From the NCBI GenBank assembly GCA_016722565.1, contig JADKIU010000001.1, forward strand, positions 558,001 through 622,000: DNA of 64,000 bases, read 5' to 3'. Positions 17,561-25,505 of the stretch are shown here, piece after piece. Positions within the stretch are counted from its first letter, which is position 1; the number at the start of each line of letters is the position of its first letter. A model generated the notes under the pieces. That model was not told the DNA's origin. It did not search any database and was given only the letters and a program-made list of their open reading frames with translations. The stretch comes from Bacteroidota bacterium. Lineage in GTDB: Bacteria; Bacteroidota; Bacteroidia; 2-12-FULL-35-15. The translations under genes were made by a program, and so were the position numbers.

Positions 17561-19243
17561 TCATTTTGTGTTCCTAAACATAACAGGTAATTCAAATTTC
17601 ATATCTTCAATGTTGCTAGTTGCATTTGTCAATCTTAAAAAACCAATGTGTAACAAATATCCACAGAAATAATTTAATTCTTCGTCTTCTTTAATCTCTA
17701 ATAATCCTTTCAGTTCTCTCGCTCTAAAAGTGAATCGATTGCCAATTTTCTCTCTTAACAACATTATTTTAGATTCAAATTCGGGATTTAATTTAGCAAA
17801 GTTTAAATAAATTTCTTTTTTAAATTCCTCATATGCTTTTTCAAAAAAACCTTTTTTAATTAATTCATAGCATTTATGTTTATTTTGCATAATAGGAAGT
17901 TGATCCGGATTGTCATTGTAATAATTCACAGATATTGTCAAACATTTTTCCAGAAAAATTAAAATGAGTCGAGGAATTGAATTTCCCGTACCTAAATTAA
18001 AATTATTTGAAAAGTAGTCGAATATGTCCATTTCAATAATTTTTCCATCTTCGTTTTTGAAATCAACATACCTTGGAAAAATACTCAAAATGATTTGTTT
18101 ATTTAAATCATCACTAAGATTTACTTTCCTTGGAAATTTCTGAGCATAATGTTCCGGATTTAATTTTTTGACTATCCATCTGTAAGACCGTGTCAAAAAG
18201 TTTGGTCTGATATAATTGTCTGTATCTATTGATGTGTCAATTTCCAAAGTTTCTTTATCTATATTAGCTATTATAGAAGTGATATTCATAACCCTTTTAT
18301 AGTTTGAATAAATCCTTTTGGCAATAAATTCACGAATTTTTTCAGGGGTCCAAATTAGTTCAACCTTTTTTGAGATGACTTTGTCATAACCAATACCCTC
18401 GAATGAAAGCTGTTTAAATAGGTCATCGCGTAAAAATATTTTCAGTTCAATATTGCTGTATCTGCTAAATTCTCTTTCCACAACTACGAGCGCTTCAAGT
18501 GTTTCTAACTGAACATCAGCGGCAGATTTGCTTACAAATTCGTCTAAGCGATCTATTATAATTATAAGATTTAATTCATTTTCAATTAAAAACTTATTTA
18601 TTTTGTTTTTATAAAAGTCTAAATCGAGTTCTAAATTTTCTAATGACTTTTCTTTTATAGTTACGTCAGTTGCAGGTAATGGTTCTGCTGTAAAATACAG
18701 GTCCGGTGAAATACTTTCTGGTGTACTATGTAATTTTACACCAAATGTTCGTTTTGTTTTAATAAAATCGTCTAAGCCGTTATTACTAAATATCTTATTG
18801 GCGAGATCTATTCCTTTGTTAATTGTTGAAGGCAAATCGTATTCAGATTTTTGCAGTCTCTGAGTTATTTTATGAAATAAGAATAGTTCCCAAATGACCT
18901 GGTATTTAAAGTTAGGATCGTCATTGCTTGTTTTTATTAGATTTAATAATTTTCCTTTTATATTTTTATATTGAAAATTATCTTCAATTGGAATTATAAT
19001 ATTTTTAAATCCATTCTTTGGATTAAATTTTAACTTATCTTCCTTTATTAATCGGAATAAGGCTGTCTTTCCTGTTCCTTTTTCGCCCAACACAATATTT
19101 TTCGTTCCATTTATAAATTGCATGATTGATGAAGTTCTACATATGCTGTCAAATAATAAATCGTCTTCATTTGCTTCAATATTTCCGAAATTGAATTTTT
19201 GAAGTCTATTCAAAGAAATTTCTTTTGGTAGATTGTCTATCAT
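17561..19243 (-). CDS. P-loop ATPase, Sll1717-like, cassette gene
   Basis: The 560 residues have a clear Walker A motif at 53-60 (GEKGTGKT) and a Walker B region at 226-235 (IIIIIDRLDEF). A long helical C-terminal half ends in a possible winged-helix segment (FTFRARELKGLLEI). The GEKGTGK/DRLDE combination is typical of the Sll1717-family P-loop ATPases and related STAND/KAP-like proteins found in defence-type loci. No membrane segment is seen. It lies between the RelA/SpoT and subtilase genes on the same strand, each flanked by attC-like spacers. Role is inferred, not shown. Confidence 0.75.
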   Translation of the reverse strand: MIDNLPKEISLNRLQKFNFGNIEANEDDLLFDSICRTSSIMQFINGTKNIVLGEKGTGKTALFRLIKEDKLKFNPKNGFKNIIIPIEDNFQYKNIKGKLLNLIKTSNDDPNFKYQVIWELFLFHKITQRLQKSEYDLPSTINKGIDLANKIFSNNGLDDFIKTKRTFGVKLHSTPESISPDLYFTAEPLPATDVTIKEKSLENLELDLDFYKNKINKFLIENELNLIIIIDRLDEFVSKSAADVQLETLEALVVVEREFSRYSNIELKIFLRDDLFKQLSFEGIGYDKVISKKVELIWTPEKIREFIAKRIYSNYKRVMNITSIIANIDKETLEIDTSIDTDNYIRPNFLTRSYRWIVKKLNPEHYAQKFPRKVNLSDDLNKQIILSIFPRYVDFKNEDGKIIEMDIFDYFSNNFNLGTGNSIPRLILIFLEKCLTISVNYYNDNPDQLPIMQNKHKCYELIKKGFFEKAYEEFKKEIYLNFAKLNPEFESKIMLLREKIGNRFTFRARELKGLLEIKEDEELNYFCGYLLHIGFLRLTNATSNIEDMKFELPVMFRNTK

Positions 19244-19268
19244 ATTTATTATTGTTTACATTTAAATG

Positions 19269-19404
19269 CCACATAACGTTCCCTGGCCTGGCTATCGTTT
19301 GGGTTTCTTACTATATTTTTAATTGCGAAGCCTGATTTCAAAGTCAATTAAATTTGTCTTGCGGAGCGAGATACCCAAATACCGCCAGACCTTTGTTAGC
19401 TGAG
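19269..19404 (-). repeat. attC-like spacer 3 (between RelA/SpoT and ATPase genes)
   Basis: The minus strand starts with CTCAGCTAAC, in which the TAA is the stop codon of the RelA/SpoT gene, and ends with GTTATGTGG 25 bp before the ATPase ATG. Inner arms TCTGGCGGTATTTGGGT and ACCCAAACGATAGCCAGG are imperfect inverted repeats. CTCAGCTAAC is exactly complementary, 10 of 10, to GTTAGCTGAG at the head of the RelA/SpoT cassette (20468-20477). At 136 nt it is near the upper range of known attC lengths. Confidence 0.65.
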
Positions 19405-20460
19405 GTTTTTAATTCTCTGATAAAGCTGAATCCATTCTTGAGCAGTCCTTAAGTTGCCGTTTATTTTAGTTTCACCAAAATCGAAATATTCCTGCATTTT
19501 TTCAGGGTTTTCTGTTTTCGAGATTAAATAGTGTTGATAATAAAATAAGGGGACACTTGAAGGTAATAAATCAGATGATAAACTTTTTGTGAAATCCTTT
19601 ACAAATTTCAAATACTCTATTTTGTTATTTAGAACGGAGTCATCAAGCTCTTTAATTGTATTAATATTGAATAGTTGAAATCTTGGTATGATGCTATTAT
19701 AATTGTTTTCTGGGAAAAATTGAGCGTTCATGTTTTTCGCAATGATTTCTTTTGCTTCAGCAAAAACACTATTTGTCTCGGTAAAAGAAAATAGTGAAGT
19801 TTGATCAATGCTTACTTGCTCAGGTTGCTCCTTAATCAATTTTGGCATTTCTTTTTCATATTCCGAAATCTCTCTTTTTAATCGATCAAATTCTATATCT
19901 GCAGTTTCTAGAAGAGCAGCAAGTCTGTTGAAACTTCTTATATAATCTATCGGTATTGATGACTCGCCTTTGTAGCCCAGATCATGTTCTATTTCAGCCC
20001 ATGCGTGCTGTAAAATAGACCTAATCTGTATTTCACATTTAATTTCTTTGTAAGATATGTATTCAGACAAAGCCGCTCTTTTGTCACTAAGTGAGACAAC
20101 ATAATGTAAAGATTTATACCCAAATTGATCCGCTTTAAGAATTCTTTTGTCGGATGAATTTTTAAGGTCAACATTAAATTCTTTTTCAAGTATCTCTGCT
20201 ATTAAATCTACGTCACTTTCTAAATATGTTATAATTCTAATTCCAACAAGGTCTGTGATTTCGTGAAGGTCGTTATACTTACCATTTTTCCTGTCAATTT
20301 TTTTTGAAAGACTTTCAAAGTCTTTCGTCCTACCCGTTATTTGGTGGTAATTTAATTTTTTTTCTTTCAATAGGTCAACAATAAGATTAATAACACGATT
20401 CTTGAAAGCATCAAGAGTGTCCTTTTTTGTCTTAAAGTCATTTAGAATTTTGTCTTTCAT
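19396..20460 (-). CDS. RelA/SpoT-domain nucleotide pyrophosphotransferase, cassette gene
   Basis: The 354 residues have the RelA/SpoT synthetase fold at about 35-165: GRTKDFESLSKK, EITDLVGIRI (Asp70, Arg75), GYKSLHY (114-120) and EIQIRSILQHAWAEIEHD (Glu143). There is no HD hydrolase domain and no TGS/ACT. The C-terminal 190 residues are helical and unassigned. Family members make (p)ppGpp or, as toxSAS/CapRel-type effectors, pyrophosphorylate other targets in phage defence. Which applies here cannot be read from sequence. Its stop lies inside the spacer's R''-like site, and its ATG is 7 bp after the cassette's head site. Confidence 0.85.
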   Translation of the reverse strand: MKDKILNDFKTKKDTLDAFKNRVINLIVDLLKEKKLNYHQITGRTKDFESLSKKIDRKNGKYNDLHEITDLVGIRIITYLESDVDLIAEILEKEFNVDLKNSSDKRILKADQFGYKSLHYVVSLSDKRAALSEYISYKEIKCEIQIRSILQHAWAEIEHDLGYKGESSIPIDYIRSFNRLAALLETADIEFDRLKREISEYEKEMPKLIKEQPEQVSIDQTSLFSFTETNSVFAEAKEIIAKNMNAQFFPENNYNSIIPRFQLFNINTIKELDDSVLNNKIEYLKFVKDFTKSLSSDLLPSSVPLFYYQHYLISKTENPEKMQEYFDFGETKINGNLRTAQEWIQLYQRIKNLS

Positions 20461-20467
20461 ATAAAAT

Positions 20468-20491
20468 CTCAGCTAACTTATTGTTACGCGC
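20468..20491 (-). other. Head of cassette array: adjacent core-like sites
   Basis: The minus strand reads GCGCGTAAC-AATAA-GTTAGCTGAG immediately before the RelA/SpoT ATG. GTTAGCTGAG is the 10/10 complement of the site after that gene. The GCGCGTAAC next to it could be an R''-like remnant of a lost cassette or an attI-like attachment site. The remaining noncoding DNA to 20789 holds only a CGTGTATACACG palindrome (20566-20577) and a small hairpin near 20633-20655. No integrase gene is in the window. Confidence 0.4.
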
Positions 20492-20789
20492 TACTACAAT
20501 ATTTTAATTATCCCAACTCCATCTTTACCTGTCTTCAAATTACCCAAGTATACTCGTTTATTACTCGTGTATACACGGATAATTTTTATTCAAAAACACC
20601 ACAAAAGGAAAATCGCAAACTCCCAATGAAAACTTCTCTACCGGAAAGGTAGAAGCTGATGTTTTTCATGCATAAAAATTCTATTAAAATAAAATTTGAT
20701 TGAGGGAGTAGCTCAGAATCAAAGCTAAATTAAAACTATAATTTGTAATAGCAAATTTATTGGAAGGAATGTTTGGTTGTTGGATGGTT

Positions 20790-21284
20790 TTAAAAGTTAA
20801 TTCCAAATTTGGCTGCAATGGCTGCATTAAAAAAATGGTTGTTGGGGTCGCTATAGGTATAGTATAGTCGTGGGGTATATCCAACGCTCATAAAAAATCC
20901 TTCCATTTTTTGAGGACGAAGTCGTATACCAGCCCAGCTGTTTAAATTTACAAAGGTGGTGGATTTGTAAAAATAGGTAGTGGGGTAAATGCCCAGCTCT
21001 ACTGAAATAAGCTTTGGTCCTGCCAAACAAATAATGCCGGAATGAATTCCGTAAATGGGTCGGTCGGTTGGGTCGGAGTCATCGGCATTTTCATTTAGTC
21101 CGAGCCCAATATTGGTATTCAAAATAAAGTATGTTCTTGCAACAAGGGAATATTCGTAATGCATCGAAACCATGGTTTGTCCGCCAAACTGCATGGCTCC
21201 ATAATGTTTATGTGCTGCCGTATCTTTTTGAGCAACGCTGTTGAAAGAGATAAAAAGGAGGAGTATGGAGATGAGTTTTTTCAA
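20790..21284 (-). CDS. Secreted small OM-type protein of unknown function
   Basis: The 164 residues have signal peptide MKKLISILLLFISFNSVAQ, then alternating aromatic/hydrophobic beta-strand-like stretches ending in a Phe (AAKFGINF), as in small outer-membrane barrels. The start codon appears to be TTG at 21284, as no in-frame ATG fits the signal peptide. It is not related to its neighbours. Function is unknown. Confidence 0.6.
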   Translation of the reverse strand: MKKLISILLLFISFNSVAQKDTAAHKHYGAMQFGGQTMVSMHYEYSLVARTYFILNTNIGLGLNENADDSDPTDRPIYGIHSGIICLAGPKLISVELGIYPTTYFYKSTTFVNLNSWAGIRLRPQKMEGFFMSVGYTPRLYYTYSDPNNHFFNAAIAAKFGINF

Positions 21285-21378
21285 AATGGGTGGTGCGGTT
21301 GTTTCGTTTACATAATTACGAATGCTGATGGAATACCCTTCAATAAATAAGTTCTTTGGTAGGCTCCCATTTTATTTT

Positions 21379-22864
21379 TTATTGTTTTGTTTCAATTTCT
21401 ATAATTCGTTTCCCATAATTGCCCAAGTAATGCATCAATAGTTTTTCGTATACTTTATATCCTTCGTCTACATTGGTAAAAATAAGTATGCCTTGTTTTG
21501 TTTTCGGAAAAATAAATACAATGGTATGGCATCCCAGGTCGGAACCACCATGCGACAAAGCATAATCTCCGTTTCCAAAATCGTAAATTTCAAAACCCAA
21601 TCCGAAGGATTTATCTTTTTTTGTTGCCACTTGTGGCTTAACCATTTCGTCAAAAACATTTTTTGTCAATCCTTCACCGGTTAGCACGCTGGTTAAAAAC
21701 AAACCATAATCCTCCACGGTTGTGAGCAGATTATCGGCTGCATTGGCGGTGGTGTTCTTTACGGTTGCATAAGGTATTCCTTCGGTGTTGTAGCCCTTAG
21801 CATATCGGGTGCTGTCGGTTTTTTCGTCCCAAATGTATTTTGTATCCACCATTTTTAGTGGCTCAAAAATTAATTCGTTGGCTAATTGATTGAGTGTTTT
21901 TTTGAATTTGTTTTCTAATGCTTTTCGTAAATATTCGAACCCTTCGCCTGAGTATTGATATTTTGTGCCGGGTGTAAATTCGAAATGTAATTTTCCATCA
22001 ACGTTGTTGCCACGCCAATTGGTAAATCCTGTTTGATGGGATAAAATGTGACGTGTGGTGAGTAGTTTTAAATTTGGATCTTTTGCAACATCGGGGTCCA
22101 CCCAAAATTGATAGATGGGTGCATCCAAGTCCCACTTGCCTGCACTTACCAATTTTAATGTTACTATGGCGGTGATGGGTTTGGTAAGCGATGCTACATT
22201 AAAGAGTGTATTGTACGGTGCTGCAATGCCTTGTTGCAGTTCGCCAAAAACCTTTACTTGATTTAAGTTACCATCCTTAATAATTCCAATTCCCAAGGTA
22301 GGAATGTGGTTTTCTTTCATCCATTTTTCAATTTCTTTGTCGTTATCGAAGAAGGTAGATTGATAATTGGCTTTATCGGTATCTTGATGATCAAAGCTTA
22401 ATCCTTTTGTTAATTTCCAAGTTTGATTTTCGAAACTCCATACATGCGTGAATTTTGCGGTGCTGGCATAGGTTTCTTTTTTCCCGGAACTGGTTTCATA
22501 AAACCGATGGTTTCCGGTTTGAATGGCTCCATACAGTAAATTGTTTTTATAGAGTGGAAAAATTTCTGTGCTTTCTTTTATCAACTCTCTTCTGGATTGA
22601 TAGGTTGTTGGTGAATTGCATAAACCGTTTTTTAATGCGGTTATAAATTGTTGTTTGTTTAAGATTCCATCTTTATCGTGTACAAATTCAAAGCTTGGAC
22701 TTAATAAATTTTCGAACTGTGAAATTTGACAGGTGTTGAATCCTATATTAAAAAGTAAACTATCGTTGGTTAGAATGGTTTTGTAGAGGGTTGTATTTTT
22801 GTCAACTGAGCAGGTGCAGAAATGAATGTAAAAAAAGACAGGTAAGGATTAAATAGTTTCTCAT
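21379..22864 (-). CDS. NTF2-like/serine beta-lactamase-fold hydrolase fusion, frameshifted N-terminus
   Basis: The intact frame (21379-22584, 401 residues) holds a class C/PBP-type hydrolase: Ser132-x-x-Lys135 (ASLTK), a YSG motif and HGG near the C-terminus. Upstream, the same frame continues back to about 22825 and encodes an NTF2/DUF4440-like domain (FENLLSPSFEFVHDKDG ... HRFYETSSGK). The lipoprotein-like signal start MRNYLILTCLF at 22864 is one base out of phase. Removing one base from the seven-A run at 22830-22836 joins them. So the gene is either a true frameshift, a phase-variable switch or a sequencing error. Likely periplasmic esterase or peptidase. Confidence 0.7.
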
Positions 22865-22956
22865 TCGGGGTTTGTTAATTTATTTTCTTTTGCACTGTTA
22901 TCGTTACAAATTTAGCGGATTTATTTAGGCTCGCAAGAATAACGGTTCTAATGCAC

Positions 22957-23014
22957 GTCTCCCGACCTCGATAGTCCCGATCCCGATAGCTATCGGGACT
23001 ATCGGGATCGGGAG
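22957..23014. repeat. Nested CCCGAT/ATCGGG palindromes
   Basis: CCCGATAGCTATCGGG (22982-22997) is a perfect 16-bp palindrome. It lies inside larger overlapping TCTCCCGA...TCGGGAGA and GATAGTCCCGAT/ATCGGGACTATC repeats. It looks like stacked copies of the mini-palindrome seen at the edge of copies A and C2. Confidence 0.65.
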
Positions 23015-23058
23015 ATGTTCCGGGTGGATGATGTTAGAGATATAATGTTCATTTGAAC

Positions 23059-23156
23059 CGTCTCCCGATGTCTATCGGGAGCGAGGCACGAAGCAATCTA
23101 GTTGCAAACGAAGAGAGATTGCTTCATCCGCTGTCGCTACTTCGCAATGACGCTCC
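23059..23156. repeat. Dispersed palindromic element, copy C2
   Basis: CTCCCGATGTCTATCGGGAG leads into GCGAGGCACGAAGCAATCT, and the right arm is AGAGATTGCTTCATCCGCTGTCGCTACTTCGCAATGACG (given here as its two ends AGAGATTGCTTC and TTCGCAATGACG). The 369-bp gap 22865-23233 contains nothing else that I recognise. Confidence 0.7.
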
Positions 23157-23233
23157 GGGTGAATGATGTTAGTGATAGAATGTTCATTAGAACTGTCTGA
23201 TGGTTTAAAACGTATTGACAAAAAAAATATTTA

Positions 23234-23596
23234 CTACCCGCGTAAAATTTTTTCCATCTTTCTCCCTTTGGCAAGTTCGTCTACCAACTTATCCAAATAA
23301 CGTACTTGTTGTGTTAAGGGGTTTTCAATTTCTTCGATACGGTAGCCACAAATTAATCCGGTAATGAGGGAGGCATTGGGGTGGAGTTTCGCACGTTTAA
23401 AAAATTCCTGAAAGGTTACTTTTTTGTTGATGAGTTCCTGAATTTTTTTGTTGTCGAAACCGGTAAGCCAGGTAATGACTTGGTGTAGCTCTTCCTTGGT
23501 GCGTCCTTTTCTTTCAACTTTCGTTAGATACAAAGGATAAACGGATGCAAAGGTCATGCTGGCCATGCGTTGGTTATGTGTGTCGGTGGTGTTCAT
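23234..23596 (-). CDS. DUF2200 family protein
   Basis: The 120 residues fit DUF2200 over the full length: HNQRMASMTFASVYPLYL near the N-terminus, then RTKEELHQVITWLTGF, FFKRAKLHPNASLITGLICG and the VRYLDKLVDELAKGRKMEKI tail. It is a small cytoplasmic protein of unknown function, widespread in bacteria. It stands alone between palindromic elements. Confidence 0.85.
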   Translation of the reverse strand: MNTTDTHNQRMASMTFASVYPLYLTKVERKGRTKEELHQVITWLTGFDNKKIQELINKKVTFQEFFKRAKLHPNASLITGLICGYRIEEIENPLTQQVRYLDKLVDELAKGRKMEKILRG

Positions 23597-23612
23597 GCGG
23601 TGATGGTTTTGT

Positions 23613-23669
23613 TGTACGAAGATAATTACTTTTAATGAAGTGAGATTGCTTCGTACCTCGCAATGACGG
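23613..23669. repeat. Dispersed palindromic element, copy D (short)
   Basis: A degenerate left arm GTACGAAG is followed by the right arm AGATTGCTTCGTACCTCGC and CAATGACGG. Confidence 0.55.
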
Positions 23670-23694
23670 TTCTAATTGTCACAGTAACTTAGCA

Positions 23695-23779
23695 CGTCAT
23701 TGCGAGGAAGAATGACGAAGCAATCTAGTTAAGAACAGAGAGAGATTGCTTCATCCGCTGTCGCTACTTCGCAATGACG
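23695..23779. repeat. Dispersed palindromic element, copy E
   Basis: This is a full-length copy beginning CGTCATTGCGAGGAAG and ending CTTCGCAATGACG, with inner arms CGAAGCAATCT and AGATTGCTTC. Confidence 0.75.
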
Positions 23780-23815
23780 ATTCTAATAGTCTCTTTAGTG
23801 AAAATGAAATTCCAA

Positions 23816-24751
23816 CTACTTTTTATTTTTTACTTTTTGAAAAACAGGTATGCTCAATGGGTCGGCAATGATGCCGAGGGTGATGGTGCGAAGCATGTTT
23901 TCGTAATAGAGGTTGTAATAGTCGGGGCCGATATAACCACGCATAAAAATTGAAAAGTTGGATAATTTTTTTGAGGGTTTAAAAGCCAGAAACAAATCCA
24001 CCGAATTGCGCGGACGAAATTTTGCTGTTCCCCACATCACCGAATATTTAATATAGGCTTTTACTTTTTCGGAATAAATAAACCTGCTTTCCAATGAAAT
24101 TTTATCATAATAATAGGTATGTCGTAGTTCTGTTTCGCGCTCAATGTCCAACTGTCGCTCATACGCAATACGACCATTGGCAAACGATTTCCCTACTCGT
24201 CCCGAATCTACCGCACTCCAGCTGAATGCAATTTCAACAGCATTGGTGGAAAAATTTCCGTTACGATAGTTCACACTGTCGGTGCCGGTTAAATAATAAT
24301 TGCCTTCTTGTCCGTTTGAATGATGAATGGCTCTATACGTCATAAATGCCATTTGTTCATCGGAGCTAAAAAAACGAAACAGCTGCTTGGTAAACGGGAT
24401 GTTGAGTTGGTGATAGAATAAAATGCTGGGCATATAGCTGGGTGTTTTCACCGGCATGCTGGGCTGGTTAAACATTCGGATAATGATTTTTGGAAACACG
24501 GCCAATCCAACGGTTCGTTTTTTTGAAAGACGTAAAAAGAAATCGGGAGAAATTTGTCCTTCAAAAATAAGTGGATTCAAGGGTTTTATGCCATACGGTG
24601 TTTTGTAGTTGCCAATGCCTTGTCCAAAGGTGAGGTAAGTTCTGTCGGAAGTCGACAAGATGGCCTCGTCCATGTGGGCAACCTGAAGTTGTGCTGTTGA
24701 AGTAAAAAAAGAAACAATAAAAAAGAAAAAGCAAAGGTGTTTTTGAAACAT
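23816..24751 (-). CDS. Putative outer-membrane phospholipase A-like protein
   Basis: The start is placed at the ATG at 24751, which begins a signal peptide (MFQKHLCFFFFIVSFFTSTAQ); the frame extends 18 codons further without support. About 311 residues. The motif AIHHSNGQEG followed about a dozen residues later by Asn-containing NYRNGNFS matches the H-x-S-N-G catalytic region of OMPLA (PldA), a barrel that hydrolyses phospholipids in the outer leaflet. The C-terminal part has repeated aromatic strands. Homology beyond the motif is uncertain. It lies 60 bp downstream of a receiver gene on the same strand, so they may be co-transcribed. Confidence 0.55.
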   Translation of the reverse strand: MFQKHLCFFFFIVSFFTSTAQLQVAHMDEAILSTSDRTYLTFGQGIGNYKTPYGIKPLNPLIFEGQISPDFFLRLSKKRTVGLAVFPKIIIRMFNQPSMPVKTPSYMPSILFYHQLNIPFTKQLFRFFSSDEQMAFMTYRAIHHSNGQEGNYYLTGTDSVNYRNGNFSTNAVEIAFSWSAVDSGRVGKSFANGRIAYERQLDIERETELRHTYYYDKISLESRFIYSEKVKAYIKYSVMWGTAKFRPRNSVDLFLAFKPSKKLSNFSIFMRGYIGPDYYNLYYENMLRTITLGIIADPLSIPVFQKVKNKK

Positions 24752-24811
24752 GGGGCAAAGGTAGTTAATAAAACTCCTTTTGGTGCATGTGTTCAGAGCA
24801 TTCAATACAAC

Positions 24812-25201
24812 TTAGCCGCAACAACGGTTGCTGGTTTTGCAAATCCATGTTTGGGTAGTTTGCAGGAGTAGTTCCATGTCGTAAGGTTTAATAAGATAAT
24901 CATCTGCACCCAATGCGAGTGCTCTTTGTCGGTCGATTTGTTCGGATTTGGCAGTGCTGAAAATGAATGGAATTTTATTGGTGGATGCATTGGCTTGAAT
25001 GTGTTGCAAAACTTCATAACCATCCATATCCGACATACAAATGTCACAAATAATTAAATCGGGTAAATTTTTCTGCGCCAATTCCACTCCGCATTTGCCG
25101 TTGGAGGCAGGAAGTACACGGTACTGAAACGATTGAAAATATTCGGAAAGGTTTTCCAGAATATCTGCATTGTCTTCGATAATGAGTATTGTTTTCATCA
25201 T
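24812..25201 (-). CDS. Single-domain response regulator (receiver only)
   Basis: The 129 residues form a CheY-like receiver: acidic pair in LIIEDNADIL, phosphoacceptor Asp in DLIICDICMSDMDG (about residue 53), a Thr/Ser switch position in FIFSTAKSE, and Lys in YLIKPYD. There is no output domain, but an unusual Cys-containing tail (SNRCCG). A kinase is not in the window. It probably relays phosphate or binds a partner. It is divergent from the LytTR regulator, with a perfect 18-bp palindrome between them. Confidence 0.85.
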   Translation of the reverse strand: MMKTILIIEDNADILENLSEYFQSFQYRVLPASNGKCGVELAQKNLPDLIICDICMSDMDGYEVLQHIQANASTNKIPFIFSTAKSEQIDRQRALALGADDYLIKPYDMELLLQTTQTWICKTSNRCCG

Positions 25202-25290
25202 TTCTTTCGCGTAAAGGATTTAAAAAATCGGTAATGGGTCAGAAAAAATGTAAACAGTGTGCGGTGTTACAAGTGCATCGTGTTAAATAC

Positions 25291-25308
25291 CAAACACAAT
25301 TGTGTTTG
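25291..25308. promoter_or_regulatory. Perfect 18-bp palindrome between divergent regulators
   Basis: CAAACACAATTGTGTTTG is a perfect inverted repeat in the 304-bp gap between the receiver gene (leftward) and the LytTR regulator gene (rightward). It is not followed by a T-tract, so an operator is more likely than a terminator. The rest of the gap has no gene. Confidence 0.45.
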
Positions 25309-25471
25309 ACGACAGGAGTAGGACGAGTTTGATTGTACCAAGATACCATTAAATTTTTGAAAAGCCCTGAATAGTTTTTGGGAAGGAGAAACGCGCTATA
25401 CTAAAACACCATTATCATCGTTATTCGTTCGGGCAATCAGATATAGAAAAGGGTCAGCTCAAAAATGTTTT

Positions 25472-25479
25472 TATATTTG
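25472..25479 (+). promoter_or_regulatory. -7 box of the LytTR regulator gene
   Basis: TATATTTG fits TAnnTTTG and sits 18-27 bp before the candidate ATGs at 25497 and 25506. Confidence 0.45.
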
Positions 25480-25505
25480 CAGCCTTGGTTATTGAAATGT
25501 ATTGT

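Noticed and set aside
15131..20460. Classical integron with integrase
   Set aside because: No tyrosine recombinase gene is present in the window, so only an integrase-less array can be claimed.
20684..20884. 66-residue minus-strand frame
   Set aside because: It overlaps the end of the secreted OM-type gene out of frame and has Pro/Thr-rich noise composition.
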